Shown here: piece by piece, positions 47,546 to 55,136 of the stretch
Layout of the letters: each line of letters begins with the position of its first letter
Position numbering within the stretch: position 1 is the stretch's first letter
DNA from: Legionella nautarum
GTDB taxonomy: Bacteria; Pseudomonadota; Gammaproteobacteria; Legionellales; Legionellaceae
Direction: 5' to 3'
Assembly: GCF_001467895.1 (NCBI RefSeq)
Contig: NZ_LNYO01000024.1
Coordinates: 178,519-242,518 of the forward strand
DNA length: 64,000 nt
The notes under the pieces: model-generated
Seen by the model: the letters and a program-made list of their open reading frames with translations, nothing else
Told to the model about the DNA's origin: nothing
The model's database searches: none
Program-made: the position numbers and the translations under genes

Positions 47546-48469
47546 TTAAGAGAAGCTAAAAGGAATGGTTGGGATTGTTGTCTCATTTTCCTTACCTTGA
47601 TTGTTATAAAAGAAAGAACTTGGACATCCATTGGGAGAACAGCCCTCTAAACCTAATTCTGAGCCAATTGGCGCAATGAGTTTTGCTTTTTTAGTGTTTG
47701 TTTCACCCATTTCAACCTCTTTTTCATGAGTCTCAACTTCTTTTTCACCATTTAATAAAATCTCATCAATTTTCCTTTTAGGCTTGGGACCCTTGGGAGT
47801 GTTTGAAAGCAAGAAAGTGAAACCCATATGATGTCTTACTATTCTGGCTTCTCTTTCATCAATCTCTGGTTCTTTTTCACGAGTCTCAGGTTCTTCAACA
47901 CTTACGCGCTCATCCATTTCCACTGTGGGATTATTATTAGAGAATGGAGAAGTTCTTGAAATCATTTCATAACATTCTTTTGTTGATTCTGGAATTGAGC
48001 AGGAAGCCTCATACATCGGTAGTACCAGCCAGTAAGCTTTTATATGTTCTGGTATCTGTTTAATAACCTTTTCCATTTCTATTGCCTGTTCCTGTGAAAG
48101 ATGGATGAAACCGAAATCAATCCATTTAACCGATTTGGGTAAAGCTTGGATAGTATCAAGCAAAATCTCCCAAAATTCTGGTTTATTAATATTTCTACCG
48201 AAATAGTTAGTTGCAAAACCTACACAAGTGATATTTTTAGGTAACTCCCTTACTTTGTTCTGAGGCACAGTATAACTTAGGTCAACGGTTGTTTGCGATT
48301 CAGGGAGCTCTCTAATTTGATTGAAAGAAGTCGACCTCCTGATAAGTAAATGGGTTTTTTCTCCTGCACCATATCTAGCTAAATAAAAATTATCTCTATC
48401 AACTTGCTTAGAGGAAGAAAGGGCTGGGAGCCGATGTGAAGGAGTTCTAATTTCAAATTTAGCATGCAT
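47546..48469 (-). CDS. LRR-like protein with NLS-like basic motifs, effector candidate
   Basis: A 307-residue protein from ATG 48469. The N-terminal half contains degenerate leucine-rich repeats of the Legionella type (IRELPESQTTVDLSYT, VRELPKNITCVGFATNYF, IQALPKSVKWIDFGFIHL, IKQIPEHIKAYWLVLPM). The C-terminal half is Glu/Lys-rich with KPKRKIDE and TKKAKLIAP basic patches that could serve as nuclear signals, then a Cys/Ser-rich end. No signal peptide. The LRR layout in a solitary gene is typical for Dot/Icm substrates; this is inference. The 47415-47545 gap upstream holds nothing recognisable. Confidence 0.6.
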   Translation of the reverse strand: MHAKFEIRTPSHRLPALSSSKQVDRDNFYLARYGAGEKTHLLIRRSTSFNQIRELPESQTTVDLSYTVPQNKVRELPKNITCVGFATNYFGRNINKPEFWEILLDTIQALPKSVKWIDFGFIHLSQEQAIEMEKVIKQIPEHIKAYWLVLPMYEASCSIPESTKECYEMISRTSPFSNNNPTVEMDERVSVEEPETREKEPEIDEREARIVRHHMGFTFLLSNTPKGPKPKRKIDEILLNGEKEVETHEKEVEMGETNTKKAKLIAPIGSELGLEGCSPNGCPSSFFYNNQGKENETTIPTIPFSFS

Positions 48470-48623
48470 TTTAAGGTCCAATAGGTTAAAAAAAGCGCAT
48501 AATAACATAAAAAAAAGCTTGTGTATTTGGGTCTTAGTCTAGAATTATAATAATCCTATTTGCTGGCAAATTCGTCAGTTTTAACTTAAAAATTTAGACC
48601 TTCGCTATAAGGAGATAGATACT

Positions 48624-49250
48624 ATGTTAATGCTGTTTCAACAATTCATGACAGTCGTTGATCCAGAACAACTTTATGATTGGAAGTATGAGGGGCTAGC
48701 CAATTTCTCTACTCTCTTTTTTTGGAAGGACAAAAAAGGGGAATATTTAGGATGCAATGATTCCTTCGCTGAGCGTGTAGGCTTTGATAAGAGCCAAAAG
48801 ATTCTTGGATGCACCGATTTTGATTTATGTTGGGCCGATTCTGCCTCAATTTTTCGTTTAAATGATTTACAGGTTATTAAAAATGAAAAACCTAAAATAA
48901 TTATCGAAACGGGTAAATTAATGAATGGCGATCTAGGTAAAGCAATTAGTTATAAATTGCCCTTGCGCTCAGCATCAACCCACGAAGTGACAGGGATTAT
49001 AGGGATCGCCATCGAGTTTAATCAAATGGAAATTCCGACGGATTCATTGACTCATTCAATTCATATTTCCCAGCTTACAAAACGTCAAAAAGAATGTGTT
49101 TTTTATTTATCGAAGGGACTGTCTATCAAACAGATCGCTAGAGTCTTACATCTTTCTCCTCGCACCGTTGAACATTATCTTGAAGCTGTTCGCGAAAAAT
49201 TAGATTGTCATTCACTCGCTCAGCTGAAAGAAAAAATCTTTGAATCCTAA
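48624..49250 (+). CDS. PAS-like sensor plus LuxR HTH transcription regulator
   Basis: A 208-residue regulator with AAGGAG before the first ATG. An N-terminal PAS-like domain (STLFFWKDKKGEYLGCNDSFAERVGF, LGCTDFDLCW, IIIETGKLMNGD) precedes a LuxR-type helix-turn-helix: ISQLTKRQKECVFYLSKGLSIKQIARVLHLSPRTVEHYLEAVREKL. The signal sensed by the PAS domain is unknown. It lies 87 bp upstream of a methyltransferase-like gene on the same strand, which is its likely co-regulated or controlled neighbour. Confidence 0.88.
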   Translation: MLMLFQQFMTVVDPEQLYDWKYEGLANFSTLFFWKDKKGEYLGCNDSFAERVGFDKSQKILGCTDFDLCWADSASIFRLNDLQVIKNEKPKIIIETGKLMNGDLGKAISYKLPLRSASTHEVTGIIGIAIEFNQMEIPTDSLTHSIHISQLTKRQKECVFYLSKGLSIKQIARVLHLSPRTVEHYLEAVREKLDCHSLAQLKEKIFES

Positions 49251-49337
49251 GTTGAAATAGGGGGATAATTCCCCTAATTGCTCCTTGCTTATTTTTTGTA
49301 TTTTTTCTCTCATACCAAATCACAGAGAGAAAAATAC

Positions 49338-50441
49338 ATGCGAAGCAAATTTGAGGATTATATCTCCATCCCACGTCTTGATTTATTTGAGTTCGGCGAT
49401 TTAGCTATTCCTGATATATTTCACGATCTCATGAGAGATTATTTAGGTTTTATTGCTAAGATGGGTATTTATAATCCTAGTTTTTCTATCATTAAGGACG
49501 TTATAGAGAACCATAACTGTAAAAAAATCATTGATCTCTGTACCGGTAGTGGGGTGCCAGCGATCTTGTTAAGGGAGTATCTAAAAGAGAAGGGCTATCC
49601 TATTCCTCTGGTTTTAACGGATAAATTTCCTCATCAAGCTAATGCAGAAAAAGTAAATAAAAACTTAGCTGAAGTAAGCTATTTAACTGAATCTATCGAT
49701 GCAACTGAGCTTCCAGAAGAATTAAAGGGCTTAAGAACTTTATTTGCGTCTTTACATCATTTCAAACCTCAACAAGTCCAGGCAATCCTCCAAAATGCTT
49801 TGGATGATAATCAGCCAATCGCAGCCCTGGAATTTACCGAGCGAACTTGGTTTAGGGTATTTTGCATGTTCCCAGGTACCTTACATTTATTGGCCGTCAC
49901 TCCCTTTATTAAACCTTTTTCTTTCACCCGATTATTTTGGACTTATGCCATTCCTGTGGTGCCAATTATTTATTTTTGGGATGGTTTGGTCTCCAATTTA
50001 CGCACTTATTCCGAGAAGGATTTAAGAAAAATTATCTCTGGATTAAAAAATAATAACTTTGATTGGGAAATAAAAACGGTACCTAGCCCCTTAATGGCCA
50101 TCAGCCTGAGTTATTTAATTGGCCAGCCTCATCGGCAACAGTCTACAGAGTCAAGTCTAGTTAGGCAGGAGCAGAGCTCCGCTAAATCTATCAAAACGAG
50201 TGCTTCTGCTTGTATTGTACTAGGGATGTTAACGGGTTTCCTTTCCTTTCTAATGAGTCGTAAGGTCAATGTCAGTTTGGCTATCTGCTTATTGACTGCA
50301 CTGCTTTGCCGGTTGGCACCCAATAGGATGGCATCGAATATGTCGCAATATGGTCGCTTTTTTCAGTTATTTTCCTCGGATAGTAAAAATCTCTTAAGTC
50401 AGGAAATTGAGATGACGAATTCAATCAGATCAACTGCCTAA
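49338..50441 (+). CDS. Methyltransferase-like protein with C-terminal membrane segments
   Basis: A 367-residue protein. The first ~190 residues have a Rossmann-type SAM fold: KKIIDLCTGSGVPAILL is motif I, PIPLVLTDKFPHQANAEKVNKN motif II, and LRTLFASLHHFKPQQVQAIL the later strand. Two further hydrophobic parts occur: around FCMFPGTLHLLAVTPF...FWTYAIPVVPIIYFW (~190-220) and near the C-terminus (SACIVLGMLTGFLSFLM, VSLAICLLTALLC). The ATG at 49338 begins the homologous part (MRSKFEDYISIPR). It follows a PAS-LuxR regulator. Substrate unknown. Confidence 0.72.
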   Translation: MRSKFEDYISIPRLDLFEFGDLAIPDIFHDLMRDYLGFIAKMGIYNPSFSIIKDVIENHNCKKIIDLCTGSGVPAILLREYLKEKGYPIPLVLTDKFPHQANAEKVNKNLAEVSYLTESIDATELPEELKGLRTLFASLHHFKPQQVQAILQNALDDNQPIAALEFTERTWFRVFCMFPGTLHLLAVTPFIKPFSFTRLFWTYAIPVVPIIYFWDGLVSNLRTYSEKDLRKIISGLKNNNFDWEIKTVPSPLMAISLSYLIGQPHRQQSTESSLVRQEQSSAKSIKTSASACIVLGMLTGFLSFLMSRKVNVSLAICLLTALLCRLAPNRMASNMSQYGRFFQLFSSDSKNLLSQEIEMTNSIRSTA

Positions 50442-50534
50442 CCAAGGTTCTTCCTTAATTTTCCCTTAATATAATGGCCTATTAAGTTTGCTATAATTAT
50501 TATCCGTACATAATTTAGACATAATGGTGGATCC

Positions 50535-52523
50535 ATGAGAGAGCGAAGAGTACCGAATGACCAGATGCGGCTAAAAGCAAGAAGAGAACGTGCCGCTTTG
50601 ATTCAGAACCAGGAGCAAGCTCGAAAAGAGCTAGAAAATAAGGTTAGCAGCTTACATGAGGCTGTGAGTCTGGGTTATCCTTCAGCTGTTGATCGACTAT
50701 TGAGCGACACAAATGTCAATGCGCAAGAAAAGGGAAAAACACCCTTCACTCTTGTAAAAGAACGTATATTAAAAGAGAACGATCGCAATAAGTTACGCAG
50801 CTATTACACGATTCTTAATAAACTTGTTAAGGCAGGGGCTGACACTAGTGAAGTAACTGAGAAAGAACGGCATATGATTTTTTATTTATGCCCAATGATA
50901 ATTTTTAAAACCCCTTTGCCCCGTTCCCAGCCGAGTGGAGTAACAGTTCCCACTCAAGCAAACCATCCTGCTAAATTTGCTATAGAAGTCTTTGATGAGC
51001 AATACAATAATTTTAACATTCGACAATTACAAAAAATTCCTTTCAAGGACTTGGAAGAGCATCTTTATGATAGTGAAGATTTTACAGTCAATGTTACTGG
51101 CGATCCTTACGAGAGTGGCAGAATTGAGATGGGTGTAAAATTAGGAAACCTTTATATTAAGTATCAACCGATGGGAAAGGGTAGCTTTGGTGCAACTATC
51201 TATTCCATTAACAAAAGGGCACACAAATTAGAGCTATTGCAGGAACTTGACGGTGAGCGAAGAAGCGGCATTGCTTTTGATTCGATTGTTCCTTTTGATT
51301 TATCCTCTTTCTATGGGGACATGACCAATGTTGGTGGTGATGCAGATCTTGCCATAATTCGTGAAGCCTATGACTTATCTTTCGATCTGAAAATGAACCT
51401 TGTCAATTCGGCCTTAGGCAGACAAACCCCTGCTTTTTATATAGTTACTCGCTCAAAAGAGGAGATGAATCCCTTAAACCCTAAAGAGATTATCGGTATT
51501 GTCCAAGAAGAAGATAAGATTGCTGATCTTTTCTATGGAAGAAATGTGACACTTAAGAAGCATGAAGGCTATGTGGTATATAAAATCACGGATCCTACTG
51601 CTTCCATACCTCAAAAGGGTGAGCCAATTGATTTGAGCCAATTCGAACAGGTGGAAATTGGCCTCTACAGCCCTTTTAAAGCAGACGGTATTAAATTTTA
51701 TCCTCTACCTCATCTAAATCAAGGTAATAGTTTTCTTGGTTCTCAACTGGGTTCTGTCCAAGGCTCCATCTTGAAAGTGAAAAAAAATGCACAACAAAAT
51801 CGGAGCAGGGTAGAAAATCCACCAGAAGAGTTTTATTGCATGATAAATACGGGTGAACTCATGAAAGATCCCGTTACAACAGTTACAGGGCAAACTTATG
51901 AGCGGGAAGCCATCGAGGAGTGGTTTTCTCGATGCAAAACAGCCGGTAGACCGATAACTGATCCTGCAACCGGAGTAGAATTAAAAAATACAGCTCTTAT
52001 TCCAAACCGCAATTTGCAAGATCTAATACAAGAATGGGTTATCAAGCATCCCCCAGTCTCTGAAGCGGCTACGCGTAGGCCTTCGCTTTTAGAACGTTTT
52101 CGAAATCCACAGCCAGTTCAACCTTCATTAGGAAGCGCGCCATCATTATTTAGGCAAATTAAAAATGAACAACAAAAATTGCGCGAACAGGCTGCTGGTG
52201 CTGGAAAAGAAAAGGAAAAAGAGAAAGAAAAAGAAAAAGAGAAAGAAAAAATTCCTGAGAAAGAAATTTCTCAAAAAGAAGAAAGTCCTCTCGCTTTTGA
52301 GTGCCCGATTTGCGGCGAGATTATGGAAGATCCCGTGATGACTCCAAACGGAGATAGCTATGAGCGCAGTGAGATTGTTGCTTGGCTAGAAGCAAATCCA
52401 AGTGATCCCAAAACGAGGGAAAGAACGACGGTTGAGGATTTAGTGCCAAACTATCACTTAAAAGCCGTAATAGAGAATTGGCAGAAAGCGCATGCTGCCG
52501 AAACAAAGGTAGTGTTTAAATAA
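50535..52523 (+). CDS. Double U-box protein with N-terminal ankyrin-like region (E3 ubiquitin ligase-like)
   Basis: A 662-residue protein without signal peptide. Residues ~38-105 look like one or two ankyrin-type units (LHEAVSLGYPSAVDRLLSDTNVNAQEKGKTPF, ILNKLVKAGADTSEV). The middle is unassigned. Two U-boxes follow: one at about 430-505 (EEFYCMINTGELMKDPVTTVTGQTYER..) and one at about 587-655 (FECPICGEIMEDPVMTPNGDSYER..). They are separated by a Pro/Lys/Glu linker with a KE repeat around 556-576. U-boxes recruit host ubiquitin-loaded E2 enzymes; Legionella LubX also has two. The substrate and the role of the middle region are unknown. ATG 50535 has GGATCC upstream. Confidence 0.85.
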   Translation: MRERRVPNDQMRLKARRERAALIQNQEQARKELENKVSSLHEAVSLGYPSAVDRLLSDTNVNAQEKGKTPFTLVKERILKENDRNKLRSYYTILNKLVKAGADTSEVTEKERHMIFYLCPMIIFKTPLPRSQPSGVTVPTQANHPAKFAIEVFDEQYNNFNIRQLQKIPFKDLEEHLYDSEDFTVNVTGDPYESGRIEMGVKLGNLYIKYQPMGKGSFGATIYSINKRAHKLELLQELDGERRSGIAFDSIVPFDLSSFYGDMTNVGGDADLAIIREAYDLSFDLKMNLVNSALGRQTPAFYIVTRSKEEMNPLNPKEIIGIVQEEDKIADLFYGRNVTLKKHEGYVVYKITDPTASIPQKGEPIDLSQFEQVEIGLYSPFKADGIKFYPLPHLNQGNSFLGSQLGSVQGSILKVKKNAQQNRSRVENPPEEFYCMINTGELMKDPVTTVTGQTYEREAIEEWFSRCKTAGRPITDPATGVELKNTALIPNRNLQDLIQEWVIKHPPVSEAATRRPSLLERFRNPQPVQPSLGSAPSLFRQIKNEQQKLREQAAGAGKEKEKEKEKEKEKEKIPEKEISQKEESPLAFECPICGEIMEDPVMTPNGDSYERSEIVAWLEANPSDPKTRERTTVEDLVPNYHLKAVIENWQKAHAAETKVVFK

Positions 52524-52567
52524 CTGTATCATCTCTTTTAAACCAAGCCTTTTTCTAAGCGTAAGGA

Positions 52568-53443
52568 TTATGCTGAATGACTTTTAAGCCAATGCCTGGC
52601 AATATCGATGCGGCGGGTTAGCCAAAGGTCTGGGAATTTTTTAATATAATCAATAAATTGCTTGACCCCCATACAGCGGCCGGGATGGCCGCTGAAGCGG
52701 GGATGTAAACCAATCGACATCATTGTTTGCCGATTCTCATGATATAAATAATCAAAAGTATTTTTTAAATGCTGAAAGAAGTCATCGCCGTTAGCAAAGC
52801 CGGGCGAGGTTCCGAAGCGAAAATCATTGCAGTCTAAAGTATAAGGAATAATTAAGTGATCGCCCACAAAATAGGGGTAATCATCGGCATAGCTGTCTGA
52901 ATCATAAAGAAAACCACCAATTTCTATTAATAATTCACGTGTGCGTTGACTGTGACGACCGGTGTACCAACCCTCTATTTGTTGACCGGTAAGTTCTTTG
53001 ATCGTTTTTACGCAGTACTGGATTTGTTTTTTTTCTTCTTTTGCTGAAAGAGGTTCATAATCGATCCATCGCCACCCATGCCCCGCAATTTCATGATTTG
53101 CTGAGCGAAGATAAGTAGAAAATGGTTGATTGAGTGACAGCGCTAAGCCAGTGACAAAAAAAGTGATAGGAATTTTATTCGCATCAAATAAGCGAATTAA
53201 GCGCCATAAACCCGCTCTGCTTCCGTACTCAAAAAGCGACTCCATACTTAGACTGCGCATACCTTCTGGTTTTTGCACTAGGGGAAACTCACCGCCATAG
53301 ATCTCAGCAGTTTTATCCCCATTGAGAGGAGTTAATTCCGCACCCTCTTCATAATTGATAACAAAATTGATAGCCATTTTTGCGCCATTTGGCCATTGAG
53401 ATTCAGGTTTATTTTCACCATATCCAACTAGCATCCGTGACAT
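52568..53443 (-). CDS. PuuE-like polysaccharide-deacetylase-fold amidohydrolase
   Basis: A 291-residue NodB-fold protein most like the metal-independent PuuE allantoinase/urate-pathway type. The NYEEGAE segment near the N-terminus stands where NodB enzymes carry TxDD, NHEIAGHGWRWIDYEP is the core His motif, and GWYTGRHSQRTRELL and LHPRFSGHPGR are later family blocks. The GNAT gene ends only three bases before its start, so the two form a leftward operon. The substrate might be allantoin or a related amide; not decidable here. Confidence 0.8.
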   Translation of the reverse strand: MSRMLVGYGENKPESQWPNGAKMAINFVINYEEGAELTPLNGDKTAEIYGGEFPLVQKPEGMRSLSMESLFEYGSRAGLWRLIRLFDANKIPITFFVTGLALSLNQPFSTYLRSANHEIAGHGWRWIDYEPLSAKEEKKQIQYCVKTIKELTGQQIEGWYTGRHSQRTRELLIEIGGFLYDSDSYADDYPYFVGDHLIIPYTLDCNDFRFGTSPGFANGDDFFQHLKNTFDYLYHENRQTMMSIGLHPRFSGHPGRCMGVKQFIDYIKKFPDLWLTRRIDIARHWLKSHSA

Positions 53444-53446
53444 GAT

Positions 53447-54292
53447 TTATCCCAATTCAAAAGTAGTAATTCCATAGATCTCATCTATAGGAAGCTTAGG
53501 TTCACCCTTTAAATACATGCGTGCAGTTTCAAAGACTTTTTCCAATTGATAACGCTTAACAAGAGCGAGAGCGTGACTATTATTTTCTGGGATATCTAAA
53601 AAAATAGGGCCCTCTTGGGCATGATTGACTAAAGCAAGGAATAGTTCATCGGCAATTTTTTCATTATTGGCAAACAAAGGACCTATTTTAAAACCTTTTC
53701 GACAAGGCCTCAGTACACCATAGCCGCATAATTGTTTGTCCTGAAAATAACCTAAACTTGCTCCTTTGGGTTGATTAATCCAACATTTGAGAAAATGAGC
53801 TCTGGGCGCTGGAAAATGGTGGCTGTCATAGTCGACCAACGAAGCAAAATGGTTTTTTGTGAGTGGAAAAATTGCAGAGGACCTAGCGCTTGTTTTAATT
53901 ACCTTACCGCTATAACGTGCATTAGAGTGGGCAATTTTATAGCCAAGCCGCTCGTATTTATCAAGCATAGTCACAACCCCGTCGATGCCGGCATTTCGCG
54001 AGCCAATATAAGCGAGGCGTTTTTGAGTGAGTTCTAATCCGTAGTCTTGCCCGCGGTAATGCTCATCGACAATATACAAACCGCAAAAGGCAAAAAATTC
54101 GTCATACCTAACTGCCGAACCTACGGCAATGATTTTTCCGTCTAATTTTCCAGCAAAAAAACCGCTGGGATCGGTTTGGTAAAAATAGTCGGCATCGTGC
54201 AAACCTGGATTCCATCCTTCTCTAGCCGCCCACTCAATAGCAAGTTTGACTTCGTCCCTGGTCATGCATTCAATGCGGTAATGTTTTGGCAT
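53447..54292 (-). CDS. GNAT N-acetyltransferase, two domains
   Basis: A 281-residue protein with two GNAT-like halves. The first includes RGQDYGLELTQKRLAYIG (CoA-binding Q/RxxGxG/A-type loop) preceded by FFAFCGLYIVDEHY. The second half (about 140-275, FAPLTKNHFASLVDYDSHHFPAPR, LGYFQDKQLCGYGVLRP, HALALVKRYQLEKVFETARMYLKG) matches the Acetyltransf_18-type domain. Acceptor unknown. It precedes the PuuE-like gene and is translated just before it. Confidence 0.85.
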   Translation of the reverse strand: MPKHYRIECMTRDEVKLAIEWAAREGWNPGLHDADYFYQTDPSGFFAGKLDGKIIAVGSAVRYDEFFAFCGLYIVDEHYRGQDYGLELTQKRLAYIGSRNAGIDGVVTMLDKYERLGYKIAHSNARYSGKVIKTSARSSAIFPLTKNHFASLVDYDSHHFPAPRAHFLKCWINQPKGASLGYFQDKQLCGYGVLRPCRKGFKIGPLFANNEKIADELFLALVNHAQEGPIFLDIPENNSHALALVKRYQLEKVFETARMYLKGEPKLPIDEIYGITTFELG

Positions 54293-54399
54293 TGTTCATC
54301 CTAGAAATGCAAGCTTATTAATAATTATAGTAAGAGTGCTGTTATTGTGGATGAAATGAAGTGACTCAGAGCGATTGAACCTATTACCAATTGGCTTAA

Positions 54400-54972
54400 A
54401 GTTTTGTTGACAAATGGAACTTATATGTTTTTATTCCGTTCATGCTGAGGAGCTTATATGTTCTAATCCGTTCATGCTGAGGAGCTTATGTGCTTTTTAA
54501 TCCTTTCATGGAGACAAGCTTATATGTTTTAATCCGTTCATGCTGAGGAGGCGCGTTAGCGCCGTCTCGAAGCATTATAGTCCAACACTACAAAAAGGAG
54601 CCCAAAATGTTTTTTGTATACATTCTTCAATGTAATGATCATAGCTATTACACAGGTCATACTGATAATCTTGAACAGCGTCTTCATCAACATCACCATA
54701 AGATAATTCCAAATTGTTATACGAGTACACGCTTACCTGTAAGATTAATGTATTCTCAATCCTTTAATACACGGGAAGAAGCTCTGTCAGCCGAACTACG
54801 GATTAAGGGATGGAGTCGTAGAAAAAAAGAAGCGCTTATTTCTAAAGATTGGAGTGCATTAAAAAATTATGCTTCGAGACGGCGCTAACGCGCCTCCTCA
54901 GCATGAACGGATTAGCATAAGTTCCTCAGCATGAACGGATTAAAAGCATAAGTTCCGTTTGTTGACAAAACT
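54400..54972. mobile_element. Candidate REP/GIY-YIG element with inverted ends
   Basis: The left end AGTTTTGTTGACAAATGG (54400-54417, continuing AACTT) and the reverse complement of the right end (54972-54950) differ at only 3 of 23 positions. Inside, the left side holds four tandem ~32-bp units (GCTTATATG, T-rich spacer, CCGTTCATGCTGAGGA) and the right side two units in inverted orientation. The innermost REP arms are CCGTTCATGCTGAGGAGGCG followed by CGTTAGCGCCGTCTCGAAGC, and this is also perfectly inverted on the right. Between them lies one small gene for a GIY-YIG nuclease. Confidence 0.7.
54607..54888 (+). CDS. Small GIY-YIG nuclease (YhbQ/UvrC-N-like)
   Basis: A 93-residue, single-domain GIY-YIG nuclease: FVYILQCNDHSYYTGHTDNLEQRLHQH carries the first motif (YIL...YTG) and the catalytic Arg, and AELRIKGWSRRKKEALI the later Glu and basic helix. 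AAAAAGGAG precedes the ATG. The last codons (ASRRR, stop) are part of the right-hand REP arm (GCTTCGAGACGGCGC), so the repeat has been built into the gene's end. It is the only gene in the inverted-repeat element, a strong hint that it acts on the repeat. Confidence 0.85.
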   Translation: MFFVYILQCNDHSYYTGHTDNLEQRLHQHHHKIIPNCYTSTRLPVRLMYSQSFNTREEALSAELRIKGWSRRKKEALISKDWSALKNYASRRR

Positions 54973-55136
54973 TAGGGCGTATTAACGGGCTTTGACCGGA
55001 TCCCTCGTTCTATGTTGCTCATCTACTCCCAAATCAAGCGAACAGATTTTTACAAAAAAACTTCCTTAGTTTTCCAAGATCAGACACAATTTACCCTTTC
55101 AAGATTTAACAAATCGGATAATGTCAGGGCGAATCG

